Source: Rhodococcus sp. ARC_M5 (GTDB lineage Bacteria; Actinomycetota; Actinomycetes; Mycobacteriales; Mycobacteriaceae). Taken from it: a DNA stretch of 64,000 bases. The notes under the pieces were generated by a model that was not told where the DNA came from, made no database searches, and saw only the letters and a program-made list of their open reading frames with translations. Numbering within the stretch: position 1 is the stretch's first letter; each line of letters opens with the position of its first letter. The translations under genes were made by a program, and so were the position numbers. Location: NCBI RefSeq assembly GCF_022810405.1, contig NZ_JALGQE010000010.1, forward strand, positions 62,001 to 126,000. Reading direction: 5' to 3'. Shown one piece after another: positions 16,678 through 25,194 of the stretch.

Positions 16678-16841
16678 TTCGTCGTCGTCGACCAGGAATG
16701 CGACGCCGACCTCGCAGAGAACACCGACTCGTTCTTCACAGCCCCAACATATCGCGTAGTCGACGCACGCTCATCGCACCAGCTCGCTCTTCTTCCGGCA
16801 AAGAGTCGAGAAGGCGCGAGCCCCCGCGTCTTCCATAAGAT

Positions 16842-17669
16842 GTGCGTGTGACTCCGCACCGCACAGATCGCGACCTCGCCGAAGTGATTCCACTGTTCGG
16901 TCGCCGGGGATCTCGTACCACCACCGCGGACTTGGCCGACGACGTCGAGCCAGCAGTCGAGTCCCCGGTCGAACGGGTGACGCCCCACGGCATCGAGCCC
17001 GCAACGCCAGACGCCGACGAAGAGTTGGCAGCGCTGACCGCATCGAAGCCGATTGCGCAGCTTCGCTCACTCCTCGGCTGGCTCGGTACGTCACGACCGA
17101 TCACGGGCACGGGTGTTCCGCGGCCAGGGTCGGTTCGCGAGCTGGCGAAAGCCGTCGGAGTGGAGTTGGATGGGCGGGCATCGAGGTCGAAATCTATGCG
17201 AGAGATTCCAGGGTTGATGACACTGTGGGATGCGGCAAAGGCGGCCGGACTGATCGAGTTGACCTCCACCAGAGCCGTTCCCGGTCCACATGCCCATCAG
17301 TTTGCCCACTCACTTGCCAGCTCCCTGGCCGCTCACCGAACGGCACTCTCGCACGTCATCGGTCGTCACTTCTTCAGCGAGGATCCCCTCCGTCCGTCCC
17401 CGGCCGTTGATGTCGTTGCCGGACAGATCGTTCTCGCCGCGATGACGAGCACTCCGCGGACGCGGCTCCCGGCAGTCGGCCCCGTCGGTGCCGGGGATCT
17501 GTACGAACACATCGCGGCGTTGATACTTCGCGGCATGCTGGAGCAATTCATTGCCGACGGGTGGTTGGTCTGCGACGGCAAGTACACAGTGCCGCACCCT
17601 TTTCGCCCGGCAGTTCTGGATGCGATGACATCACTTCCCTACTACGAAACGGATGACACCAGCCGATGA
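16842..17669 (+). CDS. Hypothetical protein with pRiA4b-associated-like helical module
   Basis: This is a 275-residue cytoplasmic protein of unknown function, starting at GTG 16842 or 16848. After a poorly conserved acidic N-terminus, residues about 65-155 resemble the helical module often joined to plasmid pRiA4b ORF-3-like proteins. That module has a LLGWLGTSRPIT motif, a VRELAKAVG helix and a LWDAAKAAGLIEL segment. The C-terminal part looks like a winged-helix or helical bundle ending in LPYYETD. The pRiA4b link is from memory of that motif and is tentative. The stop overlaps the next start by 4 bp (ATGA), so it forms an operon with the 125-residue protein that follows. Confidence 0.65.
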   Translation: MRVTPHRTDRDLAEVIPLFGRRGSRTTTADLADDVEPAVESPVERVTPHGIEPATPDADEELAALTASKPIAQLRSLLGWLGTSRPITGTGVPRPGSVRELAKAVGVELDGRASRSKSMREIPGLMTLWDAAKAAGLIELTSTRAVPGPHAHQFAHSLASSLAAHRTALSHVIGRHFFSEDPLRPSPAVDVVAGQIVLAAMTSTPRTRLPAVGPVGAGDLYEHIAALILRGMLEQFIADGWLVCDGKYTVPHPFRPAVLDAMTSLPYYETDDTSR

Positions 17670-18043
17670 TCATCACCGGGTTGTTTTTCGCGGAGTACGC
17701 ACGGGTCAGCGAAGACATGCTCGACATTCTCGGCGGCGTCTGGGATACCTGCACGGTTCCACGCGACACCCGCATGCTCGAATGCCGACTGGTCGCGCTG
17801 CTGCAGACGGGACCCGACGACATCGGTAAGGACTTTCCCGCGACACTCGAAGTGCTCGACGCGAACGGCGAACACATCGTCAATCAACGTGGCCTTCAGA
17901 TCCCCGGCGCCGGCTTCACCGGGGAGAATCGCTTCTGGTTCCTACCGATGCAAATGGTGTTCCGCGACGAAGGACGGCACAACTTCATCCTCAGCGCCGG
18001 TGGGGCCACCGCGAGCGTCGGGCTTCGCATCGCCTTCGGCTGA
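17666..18043 (+). CDS. DUF6941-like conserved hypothetical protein, copy 1
   Basis: This 125-residue soluble protein starts MIITGLFFAEYA and has predicted beta-sandwich character. A long central part covers LECRLVALLQ, FPATLEVLD and MVFRDEGRHNF. I recall actinobacterial proteins of this type as DUF6941, with moderate confidence. It is translationally coupled to the gene before it. A second copy with only three amino-acid differences lies at 22821, and a 3' fragment lies at 39646. The DNA of the two full copies differs at many synonymous sites, so the protein seems to be under selection. Confidence 0.72.
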   Translation: MIITGLFFAEYARVSEDMLDILGGVWDTCTVPRDTRMLECRLVALLQTGPDDIGKDFPATLEVLDANGEHIVNQRGLQIPGAGFTGENRFWFLPMQMVFRDEGRHNFILSAGGATASVGLRIAFG

Positions 18044-18179
18044 CGTCGGGACGCGATGCTCATGGCCGCGCCGACATCCGACCCCGATCGCATTCTCGGT
18101 ACCCCTTGCTATGGGAGGCACCCAGGTCCTTTCGAGGACACGAATTGCATACGCTGTTTTTGAACACCGAGGAGAGCAT

Positions 18180-18644
18180 GTGAACAGTCCATTGCGCGGA
18201 GACCAGTACTTTCTCGCACTTGCACTCGAACAGGCGAGGATCGGTTGGGAGGAGGGCGGGGTTCCCATAGGCGCGGCACTCGTTCACGATGGCGAAGTTC
18301 TTGCGGTCGGTCGGAACCGCCGAGTCCAGATGGACAGCGCAATCCGTCATGGAGAAACCGACTGCATCGAGCGAGCGGGGCGGCTTCCGGCGTCGGTGTA
18401 CCGAAAGTCGGTGCTCTACACCACGTTGTCGCCATGCTTCATGTGCGCGGGAACCGCTCTGCTGTACGAGATTCCTCGGATCGTCGTCGGTGAGAACCGC
18501 TCGTTCGAGACATCGGAGAGCTTGCTACGCGAGCACGGCGTGCAGGTCGACGTCGTCGACAACGTCGAATGCGTGCAACTGATGGAACGCATGCTCGCTG
18601 AGCGCCCGAGCTTGTGGCTCGAGGACATCGGGAAGGACGCATGA
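18180..18644 (+). CDS. Nucleoside/cytosine deaminase (CDD-like zinc hydrolase)
   Basis: This is a 154-residue deaminase of the cytidine/deoxycytidylate superfamily. The zinc site is made of HGETDC (His and catalytic Glu near residue 60) and SPCFMCAG (two Cys near 86-89). Layout and length are like yeast cytosine deaminase and related guanine/nucleoside deaminases. It should convert an amino-pyrimidine or purine base to the keto form plus ammonia. The GTG at 18180 has GAGGAG upstream; no signal peptide is seen. A decayed copy of this gene lies at 50310-50564. Confidence 0.82.
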   Translation: MNSPLRGDQYFLALALEQARIGWEEGGVPIGAALVHDGEVLAVGRNRRVQMDSAIRHGETDCIERAGRLPASVYRKSVLYTTLSPCFMCAGTALLYEIPRIVVGENRSFETSESLLREHGVQVDVVDNVECVQLMERMLAERPSLWLEDIGKDA

Positions 18645-18683
18645 GCGGTGCCGCCGAACCGGTTCTGTCTGTGCTCGGGTGAC

Positions 18684-19112
18684 TCAGCGAACCAGCGCCT
18701 GCCAGGTCGCCTCGCCCGCGCGGTACCCCGCCTCGAACAGCCATGGCCACTCGGAGAAGTCCTCGGGATCGACCACCACAGTCTCGACACCGCCGTTCCC
18801 TCGCCGCTTCGGCATGTTCTCGGGGTGGAATGGGAACCGATCCTTCAGATACGCGGGCTCGAGACTTTGTCGGAATATCATCCACGTCCGCGGCGTGAAG
18901 CCTACTGCTTCAGCACGTTTCGCAAGGTCGATCCAGGCTTCGGCATTGGCGTACCTGCCTTCGAGCACCAGCCTTCGCGTCTCGATCATCGGGAACACGC
19001 CGTACCAGATCGGCGGGTAACTCAATAGCGTCTGGCACCAAGTACGACGGCGTTCCGGCGGAATGGGTTCCCACTTCGCCTGCGCTGCTTCGAGTTCGTC
19101 ACTACCGGACAT
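18684..19112 (-). CDS. Hypothetical protein, 142 residues
   Basis: This soluble, Trp- and Glu-rich protein has no recognised domain. Visible features are an N-terminal charged helix, RRTWCQTLLSYPP near residue 22, IETRRLVLEGRYA near 44 and a C-terminal PWLFEAGYRAGE helix. It is convergent with the deaminase gene, with a 39-bp gap. Codon use and the clean start after a stop-free frame support a real gene. No function can be offered. Confidence 0.6.
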   Translation of the reverse strand: MSGSDELEAAQAKWEPIPPERRRTWCQTLLSYPPIWYGVFPMIETRRLVLEGRYANAEAWIDLAKRAEAVGFTPRTWMIFRQSLEPAYLKDRFPFHPENMPKRRGNGGVETVVVDPEDFSEWPWLFEAGYRAGEATWQALVR

Positions 19113-19404
19113 CGTTCACCTCGCCCCGGAGGTAAAGCCCTCCATCGACTTGCACGCCTGCGGTTGCGGGACGCGCCGGTTCTTCCCCTGGGGCACCCTG
19201 TCGATGGAGACGGGGTTGCCGAACAGCCGGCCAGGTACCTACGGCTATTGCTCTTGAACCTTCATCGACAATAGCCGAGGGGTACGGCTTGGACAACGAA
19301 TTTCCATCACTGTCGACGTTCAGCTCGAATACCGATTCAGCCTCTGGACAGAATCTGCTCAACCACTCAGCGGCACCGCTCGACTCGGACCTCAGCACGA
19401 GATT
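19113..19404. other. Spacer with only a weak minus-strand ORF
   Basis: This 292-bp stretch lies between two minus-strand genes. It holds a 98-codon minus-strand frame (19102-19398, GTG start) whose first half reads like protein and whose second half is low-complexity Arg/Ala/Gly. It may be a decayed gene. I see no RNA, repeat or clear promoter in it. Confidence 0.35.
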
Positions 19405-19806
19405 TCACTTGCCCAGACCCTCCGCGATCTCCCCGATGGACTGCAACGTCCGCTGATCGGCATACTCGGCTTCATCGAAATAGCGCTTGAACACGGACCG
19501 CATCAGTTCGATGACCTCGATATGTTGCATCAACACGACGCGCAGTGATCGATCACCACTGAAAGCAATCCTCTCGAACTTTTCACCGAGCTGCCGGGCC
19601 GAATCCAAGGTGCCGAACGCCTCGACGTCGACCAAGTACTCCGTCTTGCGCGCCATGTCTCCTAAATGCCTGATGTAGGCAGCGCATACCTCGTCGCACT
19701 GGAACGCAACGCCTTCTGGAATCTCGAGCTCCCCGGCCTCTGCCTGCGTCGATAGCGACTGCCACTGCTGCATCGAAGCCGCCAGCTCGTTCGTTTCTGA
19801 CCCCAT
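19405..19806 (-). CDS. Hypothetical alpha-helical protein paired with a DUF3558 lipoprotein
   Basis: This is a 133-residue, mostly helical acidic protein without a signal peptide. It is about the size of ESX/WXG-type and excreted-helical proteins, but no WxG motif is present; the helix contains MQQWQSLSTQ near residue 12. The ATG at 19806 has GGGGAGGA eight bases upstream, which decides the start against a longer frame. It lies 14 bp after the DUF3558 lipoprotein gene and is very likely co-transcribed with it. Such helical protein/DUF3558 pairs are recurrent in mycobacteria and Rhodococcus; the function is unknown. Confidence 0.65.
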   Translation of the reverse strand: MGSETNELAASMQQWQSLSTQAEAGELEIPEGVAFQCDEVCAAYIRHLGDMARKTEYLVDVEAFGTLDSARQLGEKFERIAFSGDRSLRVVLMQHIEVIELMRSVFKRYFDEAEYADQRTLQSIGEIAEGLGK

Positions 19807-19820
19807 CAGTTCCTCCCCAA

Positions 19821-20384
19821 CTAGTTCGATGAAGGCATGGATGGCCGGAGCGAACGCGCCAACCGTTCCACCTCGACACACGGATCTCCGAGGGGCTCGG
19901 TCGCCAGAAAGCCGTCGAGGACGAGGTAGAACACGCCATTCAGGTGCTCGAAGACGATGCCGCAGTTGACCTCGTCGTACTGAGTAGTCCGGCGGAACCG
20001 CAAACCGTCGAGGCCCTCAATCGGCTCGAACTGCCCGAAACGTCCACTCCCACGCAGATAGTCCAGACTTTCAGTGGACGAGAAGATTCCGAGGTGATAC
20101 CACGGCGTTGGCAGAGGGTTGGTCCAGATACACGTCATCCAGTCTTTTGAGATCGGCAGATCCCCCACCAAGTTCGATGACTTCGTCTCCACGGCCAACC
20201 CCGCGTCTTCGATGGCAGCGTCTGGGATGGTGCACGGATCCCACGCCCCGTTCGCCGGAGCGGTTGGCATCACCGATGTCGTCGACGGTGCTGCAACGGG
20301 TATGCCTTCGGTCGCCCCTCCGCAGCCGGTTGCCACCAGCATCACGCCGGCCGCACTCCCGATCAGCAATCGCATCTTGCTCAC
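19821..20384 (-). CDS. DUF3558-type lipoprotein
   Basis: This is a 187-residue exported lipoprotein. A short signal peptide ends in the lipobox VATGC near residue 20, followed by a Ser/Thr/Pro linker and the DUF3558 core that begins WDPCTIPDAAI and includes a second conserved Cys in DWMTCIW and a third in EVNCGIV. DUF3558 proteins are cell-envelope lipoproteins of Mycobacteriales, with no established biochemical role. The start is GTG 20384; an ATG at 20375 is also possible. It is upstream partner of the helical protein at 19405. Confidence 0.8.
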   Translation of the reverse strand: MSKMRLLIGSAAGVMLVATGCGGATEGIPVAAPSTTSVMPTAPANGAWDPCTIPDAAIEDAGLAVETKSSNLVGDLPISKDWMTCIWTNPLPTPWYHLGIFSSTESLDYLRGSGRFGQFEPIEGLDGLRFRRTTQYDEVNCGIVFEHLNGVFYLVLDGFLATEPLGDPCVEVERLARSLRPSMPSSN

Positions 20385-20624
20385 AGCACTCCGTCCATCG
20401 GAACCCACCCTTGATGTTGGACGCAGCTACCGCGACATCGGTTCCATCGGATCGGACACAGTTGTGCCTGGCGTTTCCCGATCGGTGCGACGATTGCCCC
20501 GCCCGAGTGGACACCGTCGCACCCCAGGGCGAAGCCGCGGCAGGGAACGAGCCATCCTTCGACGACCGGGCAACACTCCGTCCGAATTTCTCTACGAAGA
20601 TCGGACATCCGTCATCATTGACGC

Positions 20625-21278
20625 GTGATCAAACAGGGAAGTGGTTTTGCTTTGCTCGGCGCGTTGATTGCAGTGCTGGGTCACTCGGCGACCGCGACTG
20701 CGGGGTACTCGGCGTACGTCTCCGGCGGGTCGTTCTATGGTCCGGACACCACGCTGGGGCCGTGGGTGCAACCCATTGTCGCTGCGTCAACCGGCGCAGT
20801 GGTCGGGATGCTCGCAGGCCTGGTGCTGTACCTGTGCGGCTTTCGATTCGCTGTCGATCCCTGTCGGCGAGTAGGGCTGGTCGGCGTTGCCGGTCTGATC
20901 GGAGTGACGCTGGGGATGACGCCCGTACTGATTCTGGTCGGAACAAGCTTTTCCGGTCTGAATTCGAGCGTCTCGACCGAGTACTTGCTGCCGATATACG
21001 CAGGCACCGGAGTTTTGGCCTACGCGCTCGGAGTCGCCTCGGTTCGGTTGCTGCTCAGGGCAAGTCACGATCCGTTGTCGTCCCGGACGACCAAGGTCGT
21101 GGCTGCCTTTCTCCCGGTAGGAGGTGTCCTCGCCACTCTCGTCGGAACGGGGACTGCCTGGATTCGCGGATTCTCTACGACGGCATCGACCTTCGTCGCC
21201 GTGATCGTGGCGGTGCTGTGCGTACTCGTGGCAACCTTTGCACTCGCGCGGGCGTGGGCGTTGCGGACGACAACGTAG
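20625..21278 (+). CDS. Integral membrane protein, unknown
   Basis: This is a 217-residue protein with about five to six hydrophobic helices, spread over the full length (for example AVVGMLAGLVLYLCGF and LLPIYAGTGVLAYALGVASV). Short Arg-containing loops separate them. The start is GTG 20625. No catalytic motif or known family is recognised. It stands alone, with 240 bp of non-coding sequence before it, and is followed after about 90 bp by the DUF6461-like gene on the same strand. Confidence 0.7.
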   Translation: MIKQGSGFALLGALIAVLGHSATATAGYSAYVSGGSFYGPDTTLGPWVQPIVAASTGAVVGMLAGLVLYLCGFRFAVDPCRRVGLVGVAGLIGVTLGMTPVLILVGTSFSGLNSSVSTEYLLPIYAGTGVLAYALGVASVRLLLRASHDPLSSRTTKVVAAFLPVGGVLATLVGTGTAWIRGFSTTASTFVAVIVAVLCVLVATFALARAWALRTTT

Positions 21279-21371
21279 AAGCTCGAGTGCTTTTATCTCG
21301 TTCGCAACTTCGTGGGCGTACGTGCCTGTCGCAAGCTGAATGTGGCGATGTGGTTCTGGGATGCTGGATTG

Positions 21372-22610
21372 ATGGCGACTACGTACCGGGACTACCTATG
21401 GTTCAGAGACGAAGAATTCGGCGGATGGCGATCCAACGGACATGTCGTGAGCTTGATCCGGGATGCCACCGCCGACGGTGTTCTGGATGCATTAGGTGCC
21501 GTCGGTAGGCGGCGCACCGGTGTGGGCTATGCCGGCTTCGATCAACGGTCGAGGGAATTCGAGAGGCTGGGGCTGGTCCGACCGGACCCGAGCGCGGATC
21601 AGACCGTGCAGACCGTGGGCGTTGCCGACATCGGGAAGGGGTGGGTGCTGTTGATCCAGCAGAACAGTGACTACCTCGGTGTCGATGACAAGCTTTTCGG
21701 CCCCGTGACCGAGCACCACGAGGTGGTCAGCCATTTCAGCAACGTCAACGCCCTCACACGGTTCATGTGGTGGCGTGATGGGCAGCTCAAGGTCTCGTTC
21801 GAGCCGATGATCCCCACGGGGGACCTCGAGCGTGCTCGCACAGCTTCACCCGCCGAGGCTGCGACCGTGCTGGCACTCATCACCGAAGTCGGTGGCATCG
21901 ATCTCGACGACTATTACGGAACCAGGACCGAGTTCTTCCATATCGAGGGATCCTTTGCCCTCGCTGAACGACTCACCGGAGTCGAAGTGAGCAAAGAACT
22001 ACTCCGATCCGCCGTGTTCACCGTCGCCATGATGCCTACCAGCGCCGAACCGGAGGACCCATACGCTCACGAACTGCCCCCACGAACCCCGCTCCTCGGG
22101 AACCACACAACCTGGGATGAGGTACATCGGCTCTACCGATCCACGGCCGACGCGACTGTTCACGCAACGATGGTGCTCTCCGAAACCCAAGGCGGTGCCG
22201 AGGAACGCCACGAAGTCGAGTTCTGGTATTCGCCCTTCGACGGCACACGCCAAGTCGACGCTCACGGACTGCTGTCGGTCGTCGGCAACGCCGACCACTG
22301 GCACCGCGGCCCCTTCAACCCCGTCACCTCGCCCGAGGACCTCCTAGCCATACACCGTCGCTGGGAGCCAGAAACACCATTTCACGTCGTCATCGACCCC
22401 ACCAGTCAGGCGACGCCCACCAAGGTCAACGGCAAACGAGCGTGGGAGTTCGTCTTCCCGCCCGGGTTCTGGGGCGGGCCACTCACGATCGCTTTCGACG
22501 CCCACACCGGCATCCCCCTACGCGCTGAAAGCACCCATCGCACCGAAGAACTCAGCAATGTGGTGCTCTACGAATCATTCAGCAACGACCTGTTCATAGT
22601 TCCCGACTGA
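21372..22610 (+). CDS. DUF6461-like protein with a second C-terminal domain
   Basis: This is a 412-residue soluble protein. The N-terminal half starts with YRDYLWF and holds TVGVADIGKGWVLLIQQN near residue 85 and FEPMIPTG near 150. It resembles DUF6461 proteins of actinobacteria, which are uncharacterised. The C-terminal 190 residues, from LLGNHTTWDEV, form a separate domain with an EFWYSPFDGTR segment and a FPPGFWGGPL motif that I do not recognise. In-frame ATGs at 21348 and 21312 are alternative starts; no ribosome-binding site is convincing. It is followed by 210 bp without a gene, then the duplicated 125-residue protein. Confidence 0.65.
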   Translation: MATTYRDYLWFRDEEFGGWRSNGHVVSLIRDATADGVLDALGAVGRRRTGVGYAGFDQRSREFERLGLVRPDPSADQTVQTVGVADIGKGWVLLIQQNSDYLGVDDKLFGPVTEHHEVVSHFSNVNALTRFMWWRDGQLKVSFEPMIPTGDLERARTASPAEAATVLALITEVGGIDLDDYYGTRTEFFHIEGSFALAERLTGVEVSKELLRSAVFTVAMMPTSAEPEDPYAHELPPRTPLLGNHTTWDEVHRLYRSTADATVHATMVLSETQGGAEERHEVEFWYSPFDGTRQVDAHGLLSVVGNADHWHRGPFNPVTSPEDLLAIHRRWEPETPFHVVIDPTSQATPTKVNGKRAWEFVFPPGFWGGPLTIAFDAHTGIPLRAESTHRTEELSNVVLYESFSNDLFIVPD

Positions 22611-22820
22611 CACGCAATGGCCACCCGCACAACGGAAGTCGCCACCGCTGGTTGCACTGGTCGCGATCAAGTGGCAGAGAGCGTCGTCGGTACAGACGAA
22701 CTTTGCCGGGCCCACTGACACCCTGGATCGGTTCGCATCACGATCTCAGGATTGCCTCGGTCGAAGCGGGCGGCCAGGCCGTTCTACCTCAAGACAATTC
22801 ATGAACGAGAGAGGAAGCCG

Positions 22821-23198
22821 ATGATCATCACCGGGTTGTTTTTCGCGGAGTACGCGCGAGCCTCCAACGACATGCTCGACATTCTCGGCGGCGTCTGGGA
22901 TACATGCACGGTCCCTCGCGACACCCGTATGCTCGAATGTCGGCTGGTCGCGCTGTTGCAGACGGGACCCGACGACATCGGTAAGGACTTCCCCGCGACG
23001 CTCGAAGTACTCGATGCGAACGGCGAACACATCGTCAATCAGCGCGGCCTTCAGATCCCCGGTGCCGGCTTCACCGGCGAGAATCGATTCTGGTTCCTGC
23101 CGATGCAGATGGTGTTCCGCGACGAAGGAAGACACAACTTCATCCTCAGCGCCGGTGGAGCCACGGCGAGCGTCGGGCCTCGCATCGCCTTCGGCTGA
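22821..23198 (+). CDS. DUF6941-like conserved hypothetical protein, copy 2
   Basis: This 125-residue protein is identical to that at 17666 except for Val to Ala, Glu to Asn and Leu to Pro changes at residues 14, 16 and 121. GAGAGGAAG precedes the ATG, so this copy carries its own ribosome-binding site, unlike copy 1, which is coupled to an upstream gene. The similarity continues for about 70 bp past the stop codon, so the duplicated DNA unit is longer than the gene. No function is known. Confidence 0.72.
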   Translation: MIITGLFFAEYARASNDMLDILGGVWDTCTVPRDTRMLECRLVALLQTGPDDIGKDFPATLEVLDANGEHIVNQRGLQIPGAGFTGENRFWFLPMQMVFRDEGRHNFILSAGGATASVGPRIAFG

Positions 23199-23263
23199 TT
23201 TCGGCCCACCATGCTCATGCCCGCGCCACCATCCGCTTCCGACTGCGTTCTCGGTGCCCCTCG

Positions 23264-24346
23264 CTATCGGACTTCATTGGCCAAACGCCGTCCAGCGTCG
23301 ATCAACCACCGTCGTGGATCCGCCATGGCCGTCTCCCCACTGCCGGCAAGTTCCGTCAGCGACACGGTCCGCACCTCGACGTCCGAATCCACCGCCCCGG
23401 CGACCACCGCCACCGGAACTGAAGCGTCCGAACACATCTGGACCACATGTCCGACCAGTTTGCCCGTCAACGACGTGCGATCGAACTTGCCCTCACCCGT
23501 CACCACGAGGTCCGCTGCAGAAACAGCAGCCGACAGTCCTGTCAGCTCCGACACCCGTTCCGCACCGCCGGATACACGAGCCCCCAGCGCGCACAGCCCA
23601 AATCCCACTCCGCCCGCAGCACCGGTCCCCGGCATGAACGGGTCGGCCGGCAAGCCGGCGTCGGCGAGCAACTCGGCCCAGCGCTGCAATGCCCCGTCCA
23701 GCATCTCGATATCCGCGGCCGACGCACCCTTCTGCGGCCCGAAGACCTGTGCGGCACCGTCGGGTCCGAACAACACCGCGCGCGTATCGGTCAGCAATTC
23801 GATGTCGGACGGCACTCCCGCGAGGCCCGACGCATCCACCGACCGGGCGGCCAGCAGACCGGCACCGCCCTCCGGAACGTCCTGACCCGATTCGTCCAGC
23901 ACCCGAACACCCAGTGCCCGGAGCACTCCCAACCCACCGTCGGTGGAGGCCGAGCCCCCGAGTGCCACCGAGATTCGATCCGAACCGCACTCCCGGATCA
24001 CCTCTCCGAGCCCGCGCGTCGTCGCGGTCAGTGCATTCAGCGACTCCATCATCGCGATGCCCGAGGACTCCGCCAGCTCGATCACCGCCCGGCCGCTCTC
24101 GAGCGTCAAACATCGCGCGTCGACGGGCCGACCGTCCGGGCCGCAGACACCGGACACCGACGACCACGTCGAGCACGCCGAGCACGCTGCAAGCACATCG
24201 AGTGTCCCTTCGCCCCCGTCGGCCTGCGGCATCGACACCAGGTCGTCACCGTTGCGGACAGCCGCCCACCCCTCGATCAGTGCCGCGGCGGCATCGACGG
24301 CGTCGATGGTGCCTTTGAAGGAATCGGGGGCGAAGAGAACTCTCAT
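23264..24346 (-). CDS. Glycerate kinase (GlxK/GarK type)
   Basis: This 360-residue ATP-dependent kinase of the glycerate kinase type 1 family should make 2- or 3-phosphoglycerate from glycerate. Typical segments are FAPDSFKGT at residues 5-13, ADGGEGT near 42, VALGGSASTDGGLG near 130 and VTGEGKFDRTSLTGK near 290. It is the last gene of a four-gene operon whose start and stop codons overlap by 4 bp at each joint. Its presence implies that the pathway ends in glycerate and enters lower glycolysis. Expression is presumably set by the LacI-type operator upstream of the operon. Confidence 0.9.
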   Translation of the reverse strand: MRVLFAPDSFKGTIDAVDAAAALIEGWAAVRNGDDLVSMPQADGGEGTLDVLAACSACSTWSSVSGVCGPDGRPVDARCLTLESGRAVIELAESSGIAMMESLNALTATTRGLGEVIRECGSDRISVALGGSASTDGGLGVLRALGVRVLDESGQDVPEGGAGLLAARSVDASGLAGVPSDIELLTDTRAVLFGPDGAAQVFGPQKGASAADIEMLDGALQRWAELLADAGLPADPFMPGTGAAGGVGFGLCALGARVSGGAERVSELTGLSAAVSAADLVVTGEGKFDRTSLTGKLVGHVVQMCSDASVPVAVVAGAVDSDVEVRTVSLTELAGSGETAMADPRRWLIDAGRRLANEVR

Positions 24347-25194
24347 GCGATCAGACTGGGCAGAACCAGATCGCGGTAGCGCTGCTTCATCGTCTCGATC
24401 ACCTGGTCACCGTCGGTCGCCCACACAGCAGCGTTGAAGATCTCCACTTCTACATCACCCCGGTATCCAGCGCCTCGAACCCATCGGCCGATGGACTCGA
24501 AGTCGATCACACCATCGCCCATCATTCCGCGCGAGAGGAGGGGGTCGGCTTCCATCGGCACCAGCCAGTCGCACACCTGGTACGAGCTGATGCGGCCACG
24601 ATCACCAGCAATTCGGATCAGTGACTCCAGATCCGGATCCCACCACACGTGGAAGGTGTCGACGACGACGCCCACGGCCTCCACTGGGTGCGGCTCGGCC
24701 ATCGACAATGCTTGTCCCAGTGTGGAGATGACCGCGCGGTCGGCCACGAACATCGGATGCAAGGGTTCGAGCGCGATGCGCACACCCCGCTCGAGTGCGT
24801 ACGGAACGAGCAGAGCCAGCCTCTCCTCCACCCGAGCCCGAGCTCCGGCAAGGTCGCGATCGGGGATGCCACCCATGACCATCACGAGCTCGGGTGCCCC
24901 GAGTTCGGCGGCTTCGTCGAGAGCGCGACGGTTGTCGTCGAGACCGTCGTCGTCGATCGCCGTGAGGAACCCGCCGCGACACAGGCTCGACACCCGCAGA
25001 CCGGCGTCCGAGATCAGCTTGGCCGACTCACTCACACCGGCTTCCTGAATTCGATCCCGCCACGGACCTATTGCACCCAGCCCGGCTCGAGCGGCACCGT
25101 CGACGGCTTGCTTCAGCGTCCAGGCGTTCGTCGTCTTGGTGTTGAGAGACAGTGCTGCGTAGGGGTTGTCGAGGTCGAACGGTGCGATACTCAC
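24343..25194 (-). CDS. Sugar phosphate isomerase/epimerase-like TIM-barrel protein
   Basis: This is a 283-residue AP-endonuclease-2-fold TIM barrel. Metal-binding residues are expected in IALEPLHP near residue 140, VVVDTFHVWWDP near 177, YQVCDW near 205 and VEIFN near 245. The family includes xylose isomerase-like epimerases, hydroxypyruvate isomerases and 3-keto-sugar lyases, so the exact reaction is open. It overlaps its neighbours by 4 bp each side. With the Gfo/Idh/MocA oxidoreductase, DUF993 protein and glycerate kinase it probably forms one catabolic path. Confidence 0.83.
   Translation of the reverse strand: MSIAPFDLDNPYAALSLNTKTTNAWTLKQAVDGAARAGLGAIGPWRDRIQEAGVSESAKLISDAGLRVSSLCRGGFLTAIDDDGLDDNRRALDEAAELGAPELVMVMGGIPDRDLAGARARVEERLALLVPYALERGVRIALEPLHPMFVADRAVISTLGQALSMAEPHPVEAVGVVVDTFHVWWDPDLESLIRIAGDRGRISSYQVCDWLVPMEADPLLSRGMMGDGVIDFESIGRWVRGAGYRGDVEVEIFNAAVWATDGDQVIETMKQRYRDLVLPSLIA

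Noticed and set aside
19102-19398. A 98-codon minus-strand ORF
   Set aside because: It has a partly protein-like first half but no homology, overlaps the next gene and lacks a ribosome-binding site; listed only as a spacer.
20108-21508. Plus-strand 466-codon frame
   Set aside because: It spans the antisense of the DUF3558 gene, the membrane-protein gene in another frame and the start of the DUF6461-like gene; no consistent domain.
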